A stretch of 64,000 nt of DNA from Marinilactibacillus kalidii (GCF_017599325.1 NZ_JAGFVM010000030.1:1-64000); one strand, 5' to 3'; positions 1 to 9,628 are shown, counted from the stretch's first letter. Notes: generated by a model from the sequence alone, not told the origin. Program-made: numbers and translations.

Positions 1-118
1 TAAAATCAAAGTGTTGAATCGCGTAGCCTACGGCTATAAGAACTTTATTCATTACAAAAACAGGATCATTCTTCACTTCAATCTAAAAACAGCACAAAGG
101 AATCATAAACAAAAAGAA
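1..118. other. Window-edge stretch without a recognisable gene
   Basis: This AT-rich stretch lies downstream of the parC terminator. I see no convincing reading frame. The only structure is a short inverted repeat around 25-37 (TAGCC-TAC-GGCTA). Its biological meaning cannot be judged at the window edge. Confidence 0.4.
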
Positions 119-156
119 AGAGAACATAAAGCTGCCTAACCAGCGAAATGTTCTCT
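119..156 (-). terminator. Rho-independent terminator of parC
   Basis: The 9-bp arms 119-127 and 148-156 (AGAGAACAT/ATGTTCTCT) enclose an inner GCTG/CAGC pair. Read on the minus strand the hairpin is followed by a T-rich run. It lies about 60 nt after the parC stop. Confidence 0.75.
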
Positions 157-217
157 CCTAAAAATATAGACTATTATTCTTTACCAACGTTGCTTGACGT
201 AGAACCTTTTCATCTTA

Positions 218-2701
218 CTATTCTTTCTTGTCAGTTTCTTCTACGGTTGTATCTAGTGTTACGATATCGTTTATTCTATAATCTACGGGTTCACCATCGC
301 TTGTCTCATCTAATAAGAAAGAACCATTATTATAACGGTCACTTACTTTGTAAGCTTTGGGAATTATCTCAAATGTTTTTTGTTTATCTGTAATGACTGT
401 GATCGACTCGCTAGCGTCATTAGCATCAATCATTAAGTTCACGCGATGTGGATTTTTCTTTAACTCTTTAAGTACATGTAATCCACGTTTTGCTCTTGAA
501 ATAGGATCAAAATCCAATAAATTCATTTTCTTCACTGCACCACGCTGTGTAAGCAATAATACATTGTGTTTCTGCTCTTTTTTGAAGACAGTACCGGAAA
601 CAATATAATCTTCTTTTTTCAGATCCATTGATTTAACACCGACAGCATTGGCACCGACAACTGAAACTTCATCCAGCGCATATCTTAATCCGAAACCTAA
701 GTTTGTTACTAAAAATACATCTCTAGGTTCTGGATCAGCAATATAATAGACAGCTAATAGTCGATCAGAGTCGGATTTTAACTTGATGGCGTTTGCTGCT
801 CTTGATCGGTAGGTTCGCTTCGCTTCGAATTCGTTGGCTGTTGTTTGCTTGATATAGCCTTCTCGTGTAATCAATACAAATTTATGTGCTTCATTGAACT
901 CCGTCATGTTATAAACAGCCAGAATCTTTTCATCTTGACTCAATGCAATCGATTGAGAGATATGGTGGCCAAGATCTTTCCATCGGACATCAGGCAATTC
1001 GTGTATTGGTCGATTGATGACATTTCCTTTTGTCGTAAACATAACAATTTGCTGTAGTGTAGTCATTTTCTCAGCAAAAACAGGATAATCCCCTTCTCTT
1101 AACCCAATTTCAGAAGGTTCTGAAGCGCCGTAAGAACGCAAGCTCGTGCGTTTCAAGTACCCTTCTTTTGTTACCGATACGATAACATCCTCTTCAGCAA
1201 TGAGTACTTCTGTATCTACTGTTAACTCTTCTATTTTCTCTTCAATACTTGTCATGCGTTCAGTCTTGTATGCCTTTTGTGTATCTTTTAATTCTTTTTT
1301 CATTACTGCATGCAATTTTGTTTCACTATTTAGGATTTCTTGGTATTGCTTGATTCTACTTTGAAGTTCAGCTTCTTCTTTTTGTAGTTGTGTAATATCC
1401 GTGTTGGTTAAGCGGTATAATTGCAAACTAACGATTGCTTCAGCTTGCGCTTCACTAAAATCAAATTTTGAAATTAGGTTATTTTTTGCATCGGATTTAT
1501 TTAAACTACTTCGAATTTCTTGAATCACTTCATCCAGAATAGAAATAGCTTTGATTAGTCCTACAACAATATGCTCACGTTTTTGATCCTTGCGTAATAA
1601 AAACTGTGTACGTTTAAGTATAACTGTACGTTTGTGGGCTAAATAAGCGTTTAATATCTGTTTTAATCCAACTTGTTGCGGTCTTCTCTCATCTATCGCA
1701 ACCATATTCAAATTATATGAAATTTGAAGGTCTGTATTTTTAAAGAAGTACGTTAAGATACCTTCTGCATTTGTTTCTTTTTTCAATTCAACAACGATTC
1801 TTAAACCTGTACGATCTGACTCGTCTCGAACATCAGCAATCCCTTCAATCTTACGATTGATTCTGATTTCGTCCATTTTTCTAACAAGGTTTGCTTTGTT
1901 GATTTCATAAGGAATTTCAGAAATAACGATTTGCTGTTTTCCACCACGAAGTGTTTCGATCTCCGTTTTAGATCGGACAACAATTTTGCCTTTTCCAGTT
2001 TCATAAGCAGCCCTTAATCCAGCTACACCTTGAATGATCCCACCAGTTGGAAAATCAGGTCCTTTGATATATGTCATCAGATCTTTTGTCGTTGCGTTTG
2101 GTTTTGAGATCAAATGTACAGCTGCATCAATCACTTCTCCGACATTATGAGGTGGAATATCTGTTGCATAACCAGCCGAAATACCTGTTGCACCATTTAC
2201 CAAAAGGTTAGGGAAACTAGCTGGAAGCACAGTTGGTTCGTGCGTTGTATCATCAAAGTTCAATACAAACTCGACAGTCTCTTTATCAATGTCCGTCAAC
2301 AACTCATTCGCTATTTTAGATAGTCTTGCTTCCGTATAACGCATGGCTGCCGGTGGATCGCCGTCCATACTTCCGTTATTCCCATGCATTTCAATCAAGG
2401 GTGCGCGCATTTTCCAGTATTGGCTTAAACGGACCATTGCGTCGTAAACACTACTATCTCCGTGGGGATGGAAGTTACCAATAACATTACCGACCGTTTT
2501 AGCAGATTTTCTAAAGCCTTTATCGTTGGTATTGCCTTCTGAAAACATTGCGTACAGGATTCTCCGTTGTACCGGCTTTAGTCCATCTCTAATGTCAGGT
2601 AGTGCACGCTCTTGGATGATGTATTTACTATAACGCCCAAAACGATCTCCCATGACATCTTCTAATGTCAATTCTTGAATTTCAATTCTCTCTTCTGACA
2701 T
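218..2701 (-). CDS. parC: DNA topoisomerase IV subunit A
   Basis: ParC is the DNA-cleaving subunit of topoisomerase IV, which unlinks daughter chromosomes together with ParE. The 827-aa protein has the winged-helix breakage-reunion domain at the N-terminus, with the catalytic Tyr about residue 122 in AAMRYTEARLS. The quinolone-resistance region reads HPHGDSSVYDAM: Ser83 and Asp87 correspond to GrlA Ser80 and Glu84, so no classical resistance change is visible. The C-terminal half is a beta-pinwheel lacking the QRRGGKG GyrA box, which favours ParC over GyrA. It follows parE on the same strand after 25 nt, as an expected two-gene operon, and ends in its own terminator. Confidence 0.96.
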   Translation of the reverse strand: MSEERIEIQELTLEDVMGDRFGRYSKYIIQERALPDIRDGLKPVQRRILYAMFSEGNTNDKGFRKSAKTVGNVIGNFHPHGDSSVYDAMVRLSQYWKMRAPLIEMHGNNGSMDGDPPAAMRYTEARLSKIANELLTDIDKETVEFVLNFDDTTHEPTVLPASFPNLLVNGATGISAGYATDIPPHNVGEVIDAAVHLISKPNATTKDLMTYIKGPDFPTGGIIQGVAGLRAAYETGKGKIVVRSKTEIETLRGGKQQIVISEIPYEINKANLVRKMDEIRINRKIEGIADVRDESDRTGLRIVVELKKETNAEGILTYFFKNTDLQISYNLNMVAIDERRPQQVGLKQILNAYLAHKRTVILKRTQFLLRKDQKREHIVVGLIKAISILDEVIQEIRSSLNKSDAKNNLISKFDFSEAQAEAIVSLQLYRLTNTDITQLQKEEAELQSRIKQYQEILNSETKLHAVMKKELKDTQKAYKTERMTSIEEKIEELTVDTEVLIAEEDVIVSVTKEGYLKRTSLRSYGASEPSEIGLREGDYPVFAEKMTTLQQIVMFTTKGNVINRPIHELPDVRWKDLGHHISQSIALSQDEKILAVYNMTEFNEAHKFVLITREGYIKQTTANEFEAKRTYRSRAANAIKLKSDSDRLLAVYYIADPEPRDVFLVTNLGFGLRYALDEVSVVGANAVGVKSMDLKKEDYIVSGTVFKKEQKHNVLLLTQRGAVKKMNLLDFDPISRAKRGLHVLKELKKNPHRVNLMIDANDASESITVITDKQKTFEIIPKAYKVSDRYNNGSFLLDETSDGEPVDYRINDIVTLDTTVEETDKKE

Positions 2702-2726
2702 TCAGTTATTCAAACCTTTCTTGCTG

Positions 2727-4700
2727 TTAAGAGTTCAATTCATTCTCTTCCAGTACTGTATTTGATTCTAGAATACTACCATCTTCTTCTAGAGAAAATT
2801 CAACATTTTCTTCAATCCATTTTCTTCTCGGGTCTACTTTATTCCCCATTAAAACAGATACACGACGCTCAGCTTGTGCAAGATCATCTAGTGTTACACG
2901 TATCAGCGTTCTGGTATCTGGATCCATGGTTGTTTCCCATAATTGGTCAGCGTTCATCTCACCAAGACCTTTATAACGTTGGATTAGGTACGTTTTACCG
3001 TAATTTTTTAGTACTTTATCTAACTCTTCATCTGTCCAAGCATAGTCTGTCTTCTCGTTCTTTCCTTTACCTTGTGAAACCTTATAAAGTGGTGGTAAAG
3101 CTAGATATACTTTACCATTTTCAATCAAGGGTTTCATATAGCGATAGAAGAAAGTTAATAACAATACTTGAATGTGGGCGCCATCTGTATCCGCATCTGT
3201 CATAATAATGACCTTATCGTAGTTGCAGTCTTTGATATCAAACTCTGGACCAACACCTGCACCGATCGAATAGATCATTGTACTGATTTCTTCATTTTTT
3301 AAGATATCTTGCATATTGGCTTTTTCTGTATTAATAACTTTCCCTCTCAGCGGAAGAATTGCTTGGAATTTACGGTCTCGTCCTTGTTTGGCCGAACCAC
3401 CAGCTGAGTCACCCTCCACCAAATATAATTCATTTTTTTTCGCATTACGCCCTTGAGCGGGTGTCAGCTTACCAGAGAGGAGTGTTTCTTGACGCTTACG
3501 TTTTTTGCCATTTCTAGACTCTTCTTTTGCTTTTCTAGCAGCTTCACGGGCTTCTCTAGCCTTAATAGCTTTTCGAACGATCTGCTGGCTCATTTCGCCA
3601 TTTTCAGATAGATAGAAATTCAATTGCTCTGACACAACAGTGTCGCATGCTGCTCTAGCTTCTGTCGTTCCTAACTTGCTTTTTGTTTGTCCTTCGAATT
3701 GAAGAAGACTTTCAGGAATCCTTACAGAGATAATAATCGCGATTCCTTCTCTGACATCGGTTCCTTCAAGGTTCTTATCTTTTTCTTTCAGCAAACCTGT
3801 TCTGCGAGCATATTCATTAAATGTTTTGGTTATAGCAGCTTTAGTACCAATTTCGTGTGTACCGCCATCTCTTGTGCGAACATTGTTAACAAAACTCAAT
3901 ACACTTTCAGAATAACCATCATTGTATTGAAAAGCACACTCTACTTCGATTGTATTATTCTCGCCTTCAAAATAGGCAATCGGTGTTAAGGTATCTTTTT
4001 CCTCGTTGATGTAATGAACGAATTCTTTGATCCCTTCTTCGTAATGAAAAGCTTCTTCATGTCCATCACGGTCATCTGTTAACGTGATTTTCAAGCCTTT
4101 TAGTAAGAAAGCCGATTCTCTCAATCGCTCTGATAGTAAACTATACGAATAGTCTACTGTAGAGAAAATCTTGGTATCTGGTTTAAAGTGAATCGTTGTG
4201 CCATTTTTTCTTTTTGAAATTTTTTCTTGTTTTAAGTTTCCGACAGGTCGTCCGCCATTTTCGAACCGTTGTGTATATAACTTTCCGTCTCTGACAACTT
4301 CTACAGTTAGCCATTCAGATAGTGCGTTCACAACAGAAGCACCAACACCGTGTAAGCCACCAGAAGTTTTATAACCACCTTCTTGACCGAATTTACCACC
4401 TGCGTGGAGTACGGTAAAGATAACTTGGATCGTTGGGATTCCTGAAGCATGCATCCCGACCGGCATCCCTCTACCGTCATCTGAGACGGAGATACTGCCA
4501 TCTTTATTGATCTTAACGTCGATTTCTGAACCAAATCCTGCTAAGACCTCATCAACTGAGTTATCTACGATTTCATAAACTAAATGGTGCAATCCTCGGG
4601 AGTCTGTCGACCCAATGTACATTCCGGGTCTTTTTCTAACTGCATCTAGTCCTTCTAGAACTTGAATCGATGCATCATCATATTGTGGTTTTTTAGCCAA
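2727..4700 (-). CDS. parE: DNA topoisomerase IV subunit B
   Basis: ParE is the ATPase subunit of topoisomerase IV. The 657-aa protein has a GHKL ATP-binding domain (EIVDNSVDEVLAG, DDGRGMPVG, GGLHGVGASVVNALS), a transducer domain, and a C-terminal TOPRIM domain (LVEGDSAGGSAKQ and DTDGAH) that binds the metal ions for cleavage. The start is TTG at 4700, chosen because AAGGAG lies at 4711-4716 and the protein begins with the usual MAKK. Its 5' leader contains a perfect 22-nt palindrome (4725-4746). It is first in the parE-parC operon and divergent from plsY, an arrangement common in Firmicutes. Confidence 0.96.
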   Translation of the reverse strand: MAKKPQYDDASIQVLEGLDAVRKRPGMYIGSTDSRGLHHLVYEIVDNSVDEVLAGFGSEIDVKINKDGSISVSDDGRGMPVGMHASGIPTIQVIFTVLHAGGKFGQEGGYKTSGGLHGVGASVVNALSEWLTVEVVRDGKLYTQRFENGGRPVGNLKQEKISKRKNGTTIHFKPDTKIFSTVDYSYSLLSERLRESAFLLKGLKITLTDDRDGHEEAFHYEEGIKEFVHYINEEKDTLTPIAYFEGENNTIEVECAFQYNDGYSESVLSFVNNVRTRDGGTHEIGTKAAITKTFNEYARRTGLLKEKDKNLEGTDVREGIAIIISVRIPESLLQFEGQTKSKLGTTEARAACDTVVSEQLNFYLSENGEMSQQIVRKAIKAREAREAARKAKEESRNGKKRKRQETLLSGKLTPAQGRNAKKNELYLVEGDSAGGSAKQGRDRKFQAILPLRGKVINTEKANMQDILKNEEISTMIYSIGAGVGPEFDIKDCNYDKVIIMTDADTDGAHIQVLLLTFFYRYMKPLIENGKVYLALPPLYKVSQGKGKNEKTDYAWTDEELDKVLKNYGKTYLIQRYKGLGEMNADQLWETTMDPDTRTLIRVTLDDLAQAERRVSVLMGNKVDPRRKWIEENVEFSLEEDGSILESNTVLEENELNS

Positions 4701-4724
4701 TTCGAGCCACTCCTTATTGTTCTA

Positions 4725-4746
4725 TTCTTCAAACAGGTTTGAAGAA
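4725..4746. promoter_or_regulatory. Perfect 22-nt palindrome upstream of parE
   Basis: Arms TTCTTCAAAC and GTTTGAAGAA are separated by AG. The element lies 25-46 nt upstream of the parE start, between its RBS and the likely promoter (weak candidate: TTCACA at 4833-4838 and TAAGAT at 4809-4814 on the minus strand, 18-nt spacer). It could be an operator or a 5'-leader hairpin. No regulator is identified. Confidence 0.5.
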
Positions 4747-4999
4747 GCTACTGATTTCGTTATAAAAAGATAGAGATCTTTCTTTTCGCTTTTTAAGCAA
4801 GCATAGTTATCTTACCATAAAGTCAGTATTTTTGTGAAGAACATATGTGCCGAATAAAGTGAACTCGTTAAAATGAGTCTGATTTGAGACAGACATGTTC
4901 CTCAATTTGATTGACCTATTTTCTAACTTTATATTTTTTTGCTCAGATAATCAATATACAATACACATTTAAAATTTCTTTTTCCTTTATTCTGATACG

Positions 5000-5008
5000 T
5001 GGTATGAT
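5000..5008 (+). promoter_or_regulatory. Extended -10 promoter of plsY
   Basis: TGG followed by TATGAT (5003-5008) is an extended -10 element about 40 nt upstream of the plsY start. The -35 region is poor, as is common for extended -10 promoters. Confidence 0.5.
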
Positions 5009-5047
5009 AGTAAAAGATCTTATTAGGATAGTTAAGGAGTGAAAACC

Positions 5048-5638
5048 TTGATCGAAACACTCATGTTTCTCTTGGCATATTTACTAGGATCCATACCTTC
5101 CGGCGTATGGATTGGAAAAATATTCTTTAAAACAGATATCCGTGAACACGGAAGCGGTAATTCTGGAACAACGAATACTTATAGGGTGCTCGGCCCCACA
5201 GCTGGTACGATTGTATTAGTAATGGATATTTTAAAAGGGACCATTGCAGCTTTATTACCAATGTGGTTTGGTATAGATATTCATCCTATGGTTGTTGGAT
5301 TATTCGCTGTCATCGGACATGTCTTTCCTATTTTCGCCAAATTCAAAGGTGGAAAAGCGGTCGCGACAAGCGCAGGTATCGCATTGGGTGCCCAACCAAT
5401 CTTTCTTCTATGCCTAGCGGCTATTTGGGGCGCTACGCTTTACGTATCAAGCATGGTTAGTCTCGCAAGCATTATTGCTGTCATCATTGCCGCAATAGCT
5501 TCTCTTTTCTTAGGGGATCCACTTTTTGCTGTTATCGCCTGGATAGCCATGGTTATCGTCATCGTCCGACACAAAGCCAATATCGGTCGTATTAAAGACG
5601 GTACTGAAAGCAAAGTACCCTTTGGACTAAAAAAATAA
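5048..5638 (+). CDS. plsY: Acyl-phosphate:glycerol-3-phosphate acyltransferase PlsY
   Basis: PlsY is the integral membrane acyltransferase that moves a fatty acid from acyl-phosphate to glycerol-3-phosphate, the first step of phospholipid synthesis in Gram-positives. All three family motifs are visible: GSGNSGTTN, the glycine-rich HVFPIFAKFKGGKAVAT, and RHKANIGRIKDGTE. Five hydrophobic membrane segments span the 196 aa. An in-frame GTG at 5039 overlaps the AAGGAG ribosome binding site (5034-5039), so the TTG at 5048, 8 nt after it, is the better start. It is divergent from parE and convergent with codY across a shared terminator. Confidence 0.94.
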   Translation: MIETLMFLLAYLLGSIPSGVWIGKIFFKTDIREHGSGNSGTTNTYRVLGPTAGTIVLVMDILKGTIAALLPMWFGIDIHPMVVGLFAVIGHVFPIFAKFKGGKAVATSAGIALGAQPIFLLCLAAIWGATLYVSSMVSLASIIAVIIAAIASLFLGDPLFAVIAWIAMVIVIVRHKANIGRIKDGTESKVPFGLKK

Positions 5639-5647
5639 CTAACGCGC

Positions 5648-5691
5648 AAAAGAAACCTTAACCAGTGTCGATCATGGTTAAGGTTTCTTTT
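5648..5691. terminator. Bidirectional terminator between plsY and codY
   Basis: Perfect 17-bp arms 5648-5664 and 5675-5691 enclose a 10-nt loop. A/T runs on both sides allow termination of plsY (plus) and codY (minus). Confidence 0.92.
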
Positions 5692-5696
5692 GCTTT

Positions 5697-6524
5697 TTAG
5701 GATTCTTGATTGGAAAATAGTGTTTTAGCAAAAATGGGATTGAGTACTTTAATATATGTCCCCTTCATACCCATTGAGCGTTGCTCAATCACGGAAGCTG
5801 AAACCAATTTGCGTAATGCATTAACAACGATAGACCGGGTAACCCCTATTTTATCAGCGATCTCAGAGGTTGTTAAAATCGTCTCTTGGCTATCTTGATT
5901 AATTTGAGTAAATACCCCTTTTAAGGCTTTTACTTCTGTCACAGATAGTGTAGAAATCGCTAATTTGGCACCTGAGAGTTGCTTTTCGATTTCTACTTCA
6001 GTTTTTCCATACTCTAGAGCAATTTCCAAACCAATCATTGAAGCAGCGTGTTCAATTAACATACCATCTACATCGCTGATGCTTTCTTGGATTCTTCCGA
6101 CTAACAGTGTCCCTAGTCGATCATCAGATAAGACGATCGGTACTACACTTGTTAAGGCATCAGGATAATTTGCGCGTTTTTCTACTGGGAAAATCGTTAG
6201 ATTATCATCAATTTGCACATTCATAATCGTTTCTTCTACACCCGACAAACGTTGGATATAGTTATAAGGAAACGTTTTATTCTTGATTAGATTTCTGACT
6301 CTCTGCGTATTTACGCGGTATCTTTCATGATAACCGAGCAAATTTCCCTCTGCATTAACAATAAAAATATTCGCATCTAATAGCTTCCCTAAGGCATAAG
6401 AGATACTTTTTAAGGGGAAGTCTATCTCCGCTGAATCATTTGAAAGGATATACTTCGCCCATTCTTTAACATTAGCCTGTTTATTTAATTCCTTTACTTT
6501 CTTTAAAAAGGCTTCATTACTCAT
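5697..6524 (-). CDS. codY: GTP- and branched-chain-amino-acid-sensing repressor CodY
   Basis: CodY is the global regulator of nutrient limitation in Firmicutes. It binds DNA when loaded with isoleucine or valine and, in many species, GTP. The 275-aa protein has an N-terminal GAF-type ligand domain (about residues 1-160), a linker helix, and a C-terminal winged helix with TTSEIADKIGVTRSIVVNAL as recognition region, followed by SMGMKGTYIKV. It is somewhat longer than the 259 aa of B. subtilis CodY, with a longer N-terminus. It is the last gene of the xerC-hslV-hslU-codY cluster, 43 nt after hslU, the same order as codV-clpQ-clpY-codY in B. subtilis. Confidence 0.95.
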   Translation of the reverse strand: MSNEAFLKKVKELNKQANVKEWAKYILSNDSAEIDFPLKSISYALGKLLDANIFIVNAEGNLLGYHERYRVNTQRVRNLIKNKTFPYNYIQRLSGVEETIMNVQIDDNLTIFPVEKRANYPDALTSVVPIVLSDDRLGTLLVGRIQESISDVDGMLIEHAASMIGLEIALEYGKTEVEIEKQLSGAKLAISTLSVTEVKALKGVFTQINQDSQETILTTSEIADKIGVTRSIVVNALRKLVSASVIEQRSMGMKGTYIKVLNPIFAKTLFSNQES

Positions 6525-6567
6525 TTTGGTATCATTTTCCTTTCAATATGGGTATCAATGGATGCGA

Positions 6568-7989
6568 TCATAGAATATAACGACTCAAATCTTTATTTTC
6601 AACGATGTGTCCGATCTTATCATCTACATATTTCTGCGTGATTTTCACTTCACCCATTTGCATATCTGGAGCTTCAAATAATAGTTCTTCTAGCAAACGT
6701 TCTAAGATGGTATGCAATCTTCTTGCACCAATATTATCTGTTGACTCATTTACTTCATAAGCAATCTCAGCAATACGCTCAATCGATTCCATCGTAAAGA
6801 TCACTTCAATATTTTCAGTATCAAGAAGCGCTTGGTATTGTTTGATCAATGCATTATGTGGTTCCGTCAGTATCTTCACAAAGTCATCTTTTGTTAAGTC
6901 ATTTAGTTCTACACGAATTGGGAAACGTCCTTGTAATTCTGGGATTAAGTCACTCGGTTTTGATAAGTGGAATGCACCTGATCCAATAAACAAGATATGA
7001 TCAGTATTGACCATACCAATTTTTGTTTTCACTGTAGAACCTTCAACAATCGGTAAGATATCTCTTTGAACACCTTCTCTAGAAACTTGTCCACTATTAT
7101 TCTGACCTTTTGAAGTGATTTTATCGATCTCATCTATAAAGACAATACCAGCATTTTCAGTTAAATGAACAGCTTCTGCATTGATATCTTCTTGGTTGAT
7201 CAGTTTATCCGCTTCTTCTTCCGTGAAAATTTCTACCGCTTCTTTAACAGTAACATTTCTTTTCACTTTTTTTGATGGTTTAAGTTGACCTAATGTCTCT
7301 GAGAGATCAATACCCATTTGCTCAAGCGGTGCACCCATCGGATTTGTTGCTTGTTTCTTTTCTTCTACTTTAACTTCTATTTCTCTAGCATCCAACATTC
7401 CTTTTCGGATCTGATCTTTCAATTCTTCTCGTTTAGAAGAAATTTCGGGTGTAACGGTTTCTGTTTCTTCCGTTTGGTCTGGATAAAATTGATTAGGATC
7501 AATACCAGCATTTTGGAAAATACTAGAAAAAGGGTTAGGCTCTTGTTTTTTCTTTTCTTGTTTGATACCAGGAGCAAGTGCTTTAGCTACTCTCGCAATC
7601 GCTTTACTTTCAGCTCTACCTCGAACATTTTTACGTTGTTCTTCTTTTACGATCTGAACAGCCGCTTCGGCAAGGTCTCTAATCATAGACTCGACATCAC
7701 GCCCGATATAACCAACTTCAGTAAATTTCGTTGCTTCCACTTTAATGAATGGCGCATCGACAATGTCTGCAAGGCGACGGGCAATTTCAGTTTTACCGAT
7801 ACCCGTTGCACCAATCATCAAAATATTTTTTGGCGTAATTTCTTTTTGCATATCTTCATCTAGCTTTAATCTACGGTAACGATTACGAAGTGCAACAGCC
7901 ACAGATTTTTTTGCATCTGATTGGCCTACAATATATCTATCTAATTTTTCGACGATTTCTCTAGGTTTTAAGTCAGTTTTTGAATGCAT
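6568..7989 (-). CDS. hslU: ATP-dependent protease ATPase subunit HslU (ClpY)
   Basis: HslU is the AAA+ hexameric unfoldase that feeds substrates into the HslV peptidase. The 473-aa protein shows Walker [12 protein letters not shown], Walker B VFIDEID, the pore segment around [18 protein letters not shown], and the C-terminal tail DLSRYIL that docks into HslV. The middle I-domain is present (about residues 110-250) and rich in Glu, Lys and Gln. It follows hslV after 10 nt in the same operon. Confidence 0.96.
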   Translation of the reverse strand: MHSKTDLKPREIVEKLDRYIVGQSDAKKSVAVALRNRYRRLKLDEDMQKEITPKNILMIGATGIGKTEIARRLADIVDAPFIKVEATKFTEVGYIGRDVESMIRDLAEAAVQIVKEEQRKNVRGRAESKAIARVAKALAPGIKQEKKKQEPNPFSSIFQNAGIDPNQFYPDQTEETETVTPEISSKREELKDQIRKGMLDAREIEVKVEEKKQATNPMGAPLEQMGIDLSETLGQLKPSKKVKRNVTVKEAVEIFTEEEADKLINQEDINAEAVHLTENAGIVFIDEIDKITSKGQNNSGQVSREGVQRDILPIVEGSTVKTKIGMVNTDHILFIGSGAFHLSKPSDLIPELQGRFPIRVELNDLTKDDFVKILTEPHNALIKQYQALLDTENIEVIFTMESIERIAEIAYEVNESTDNIGARRLHTILERLLEELLFEAPDMQMGEVKITQKYVDDKIGHIVENKDLSRYIL

Positions 7990-7999
7990 GATAGTCTCC

Positions 8000-8542
8000 T
8001 CACAGTTTTTCAGAAATAATATTATGGTTTGTGAATACGCAGATATCCGCCGCGATGGTTAAGCTATTTTTAGCAATTTCCTGTGCTGATAAAGGTTCTC
8101 CACCAAATTGTTTTAGGGCTCTTGCAGCGGATAAAGCAAAATTGCCACCTGATCCGATGCCTAAGATACCGTCATCTGGTTGAATAACTTCTCCATTACC
8201 AGATACTAGTAGCATTTCATCTTTATTCATGACGATCAGTAGAGCTTCTAGGTTTTTCATCATTTTATCTGTGCGCCACTCTTGCGCTAATTCAACAGCA
8301 GCTCTCATTAAATGACCATTATACTGATTTAAATAACCTTCAAATTTCTCTTCTAGGGTAAAAGCATCTGCTACACTACCGGCAAAACCGACAAGCACTT
8401 GATCATTATAAATCTTACGTACTTTACGCGCCGTCCCTTTCATCACAACTTGTTCACCCATTGTTACTTGACCGTCTCCAGCCATTGCAGATTCTCCGTT
8501 GTGTTGTATTGCTAGTATTGTTGTCGCGTGAAATTCAACCAT
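8000..8542 (-). CDS. hslV: ATP-dependent protease peptidase subunit HslV (ClpQ)
   Basis: HslV is the proteasome-like N-terminal-nucleophile peptidase, a dodecamer activated by HslU. The sequence begins [20 protein letters not shown] and continues with AGDGQVTMG and [14 protein letters not shown]-type motifs (here [10 protein letters not shown]). In B. subtilis the nucleophile is Ser2. Here residue 2 is Val, so the likely nucleophile is the Thr after HA (Thr7), as in classical HslV, which would need removal of a six-residue propeptide. That is inference. The start is well supported by GGAGG 6 nt before the ATG. The length of 180 aa is normal. Confidence 0.95.
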   Translation of the reverse strand: MVEFHATTILAIQHNGESAMAGDGQVTMGEQVVMKGTARKVRKIYNDQVLVGFAGSVADAFTLEEKFEGYLNQYNGHLMRAAVELAQEWRTDKMMKNLEALLIVMNKDEMLLVSGNGEVIQPDDGILGIGSGGNFALSAARALKQFGGEPLSAQEIAKNSLTIAADICVFTNHNIISEKL

Positions 8543-8575
8543 GATTTTCCTCCATTTAGCTAAGTTTGATTCAAA

Positions 8576-9472
8576 TTATGCTCTAGGATGATACTTACGG
8601 TAATCAGCCTGCAAGTGTTCTTTAGTTACATGTGCATAAATTTGTGTTGATGATAGACTTTTATGCCCGAGTAATTCTTGGACAGTCCTCATGTCAGCAC
8701 CATTATCTAATAAATGCGTTGCAAATGTGTGCCTTAACATATGAGGAGAGATATTCGATGTTAGTGTACTCTTTTTTAATATTTGATTCAATGTGTACTG
8801 AACACCCGCTTGTGTGATCTGTTCTCCATGATGATTGATAAAAAGATAAGGATGGTCTTTACCATATTTAGACATCAAGTTCTGACGCGTAACTTCTATA
8901 TATTCTTGAAGTGCTACAGATGCATAATGTCCAAAAGGAACATATCGTTCCTTATTTCCTTTTCCTAAAACCAACATAACACCCATATCAAAATCGACAT
9001 CTTCAATCTTTAAGCCTACACATTCACTTACTCGAATGCCAGTACCGTATAACACTTCCAGTAGAGCCACATTTCGGTAATCCAGCGGCTTCTCACCGAT
9101 GGCCGCTTCAAATAATTTTTCCATTTCCTGATTATAAAAGAAAGTTGGCAAGCGTAAGCCTTTTTTCTTCATATTCAAGTAGGAAAAAGGATTGTCGGAA
9201 GCTAATTCATTGTTTAATAAGAATTGATAAAATGCCCGTAGACTTGATATTTTTCTAGAAATAGACGTTCTAGAGTATTCACGATCGTTCAGATAGCCCA
9301 AGTAGACCCTAGCATCTGGTAAGGTTACAGTTAGTAGATCCTCGTCACCCGTCTCTTTTAAAAATCCAACGAACGCTTCGATATCTTCTAGATAAGCTTT
9401 TTTAGTAAGTGCCGAATAATGTCGTTCATGAATCAAGTGATTCATAAACAGTTCTACTAAGTTTCTTTCCAT
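8576..9472 (-). CDS. xerC: Site-specific tyrosine recombinase XerC (CodV)
   Basis: This is a tyrosine recombinase of the XerC/CodV type that resolves chromosome dimers at dif. It has an N-terminal SAM-like core-binding domain (about 1-90) and a catalytic domain with Arg in GTGIRVSE, Lys in GKGNKERYVPF, HMLRHTFATHLL, the second His in LGHKSLSSTQIYAHV and the nucleophile Tyr in IYAHV. The ATG at 9472 sits 8 nt after GGGAGG and is preferred to the TTG one codon upstream. A candidate extended -10 (TGT TAAACT, 9504-9512) precedes it, after the topA terminator. It heads the hslVU-codY operon. Confidence 0.92.
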   Translation of the reverse strand: MERNLVELFMNHLIHERHYSALTKKAYLEDIEAFVGFLKETGDEDLLTVTLPDARVYLGYLNDREYSRTSISRKISSLRAFYQFLLNNELASDNPFSYLNMKKKGLRLPTFFYNQEMEKLFEAAIGEKPLDYRNVALLEVLYGTGIRVSECVGLKIEDVDFDMGVMLVLGKGNKERYVPFGHYASVALQEYIEVTRQNLMSKYGKDHPYLFINHHGEQITQAGVQYTLNQILKKSTLTSNISPHMLRHTFATHLLDNGADMRTVQELLGHKSLSSTQIYAHVTKEHLQADYRKYHPRA

Positions 9473-9551
9473 CAAACGAACCTCCCGAATTTGTTCCTTA
9501 TCTAGTTTAACACATTTCTATAAAATTTCGTATAAGAAGAGCAGACACAAA

Positions 9552-9623
9552 AAGACGCTGACCGTGATAAGCAATAGACCGCTATAGCTGCAGTCCATTG
9601 CTTAATTACTGTCAAAACGTCTT
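9552..9623 (-). terminator. Terminator of topA
   Basis: A long imperfect hairpin starts 5 nt after the topA stop. The outer AAGACG (9552-9557) pairs with CGTCTT (9618-9623), and the inner GCAATAGAC region pairs with GTCCATTGC. A T-rich run follows on the minus strand. Confidence 0.75.
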
Positions 9624-9628
9624 CGTCA

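Larger units (their letters stand above)
4701..5047. other. parE/plsY divergent intergenic region
   Basis: These 347 bases hold no gene. They carry the parE ribosome binding site, the 22-nt palindrome at 4725-4746, an AT-rich middle section, and the plsY promoter and ribosome binding site. Nothing else stands out. Confidence 0.7.

Noticed and set aside
2762-3205. A 147-codon plus-strand frame inside parE
   Set aside because: It lies fully antisense to a strongly conserved gene, has no RBS and has no protein-like features; it is a shadow frame. Other such frames (for example 7318-7863, 49065-49625 and 58286-58765) were rejected for the same reason.
5039-5047. GTG start of plsY at 5039
   Set aside because: The codon overlaps the AAGGAG ribosome binding site; the TTG at 5048 has correct spacing.
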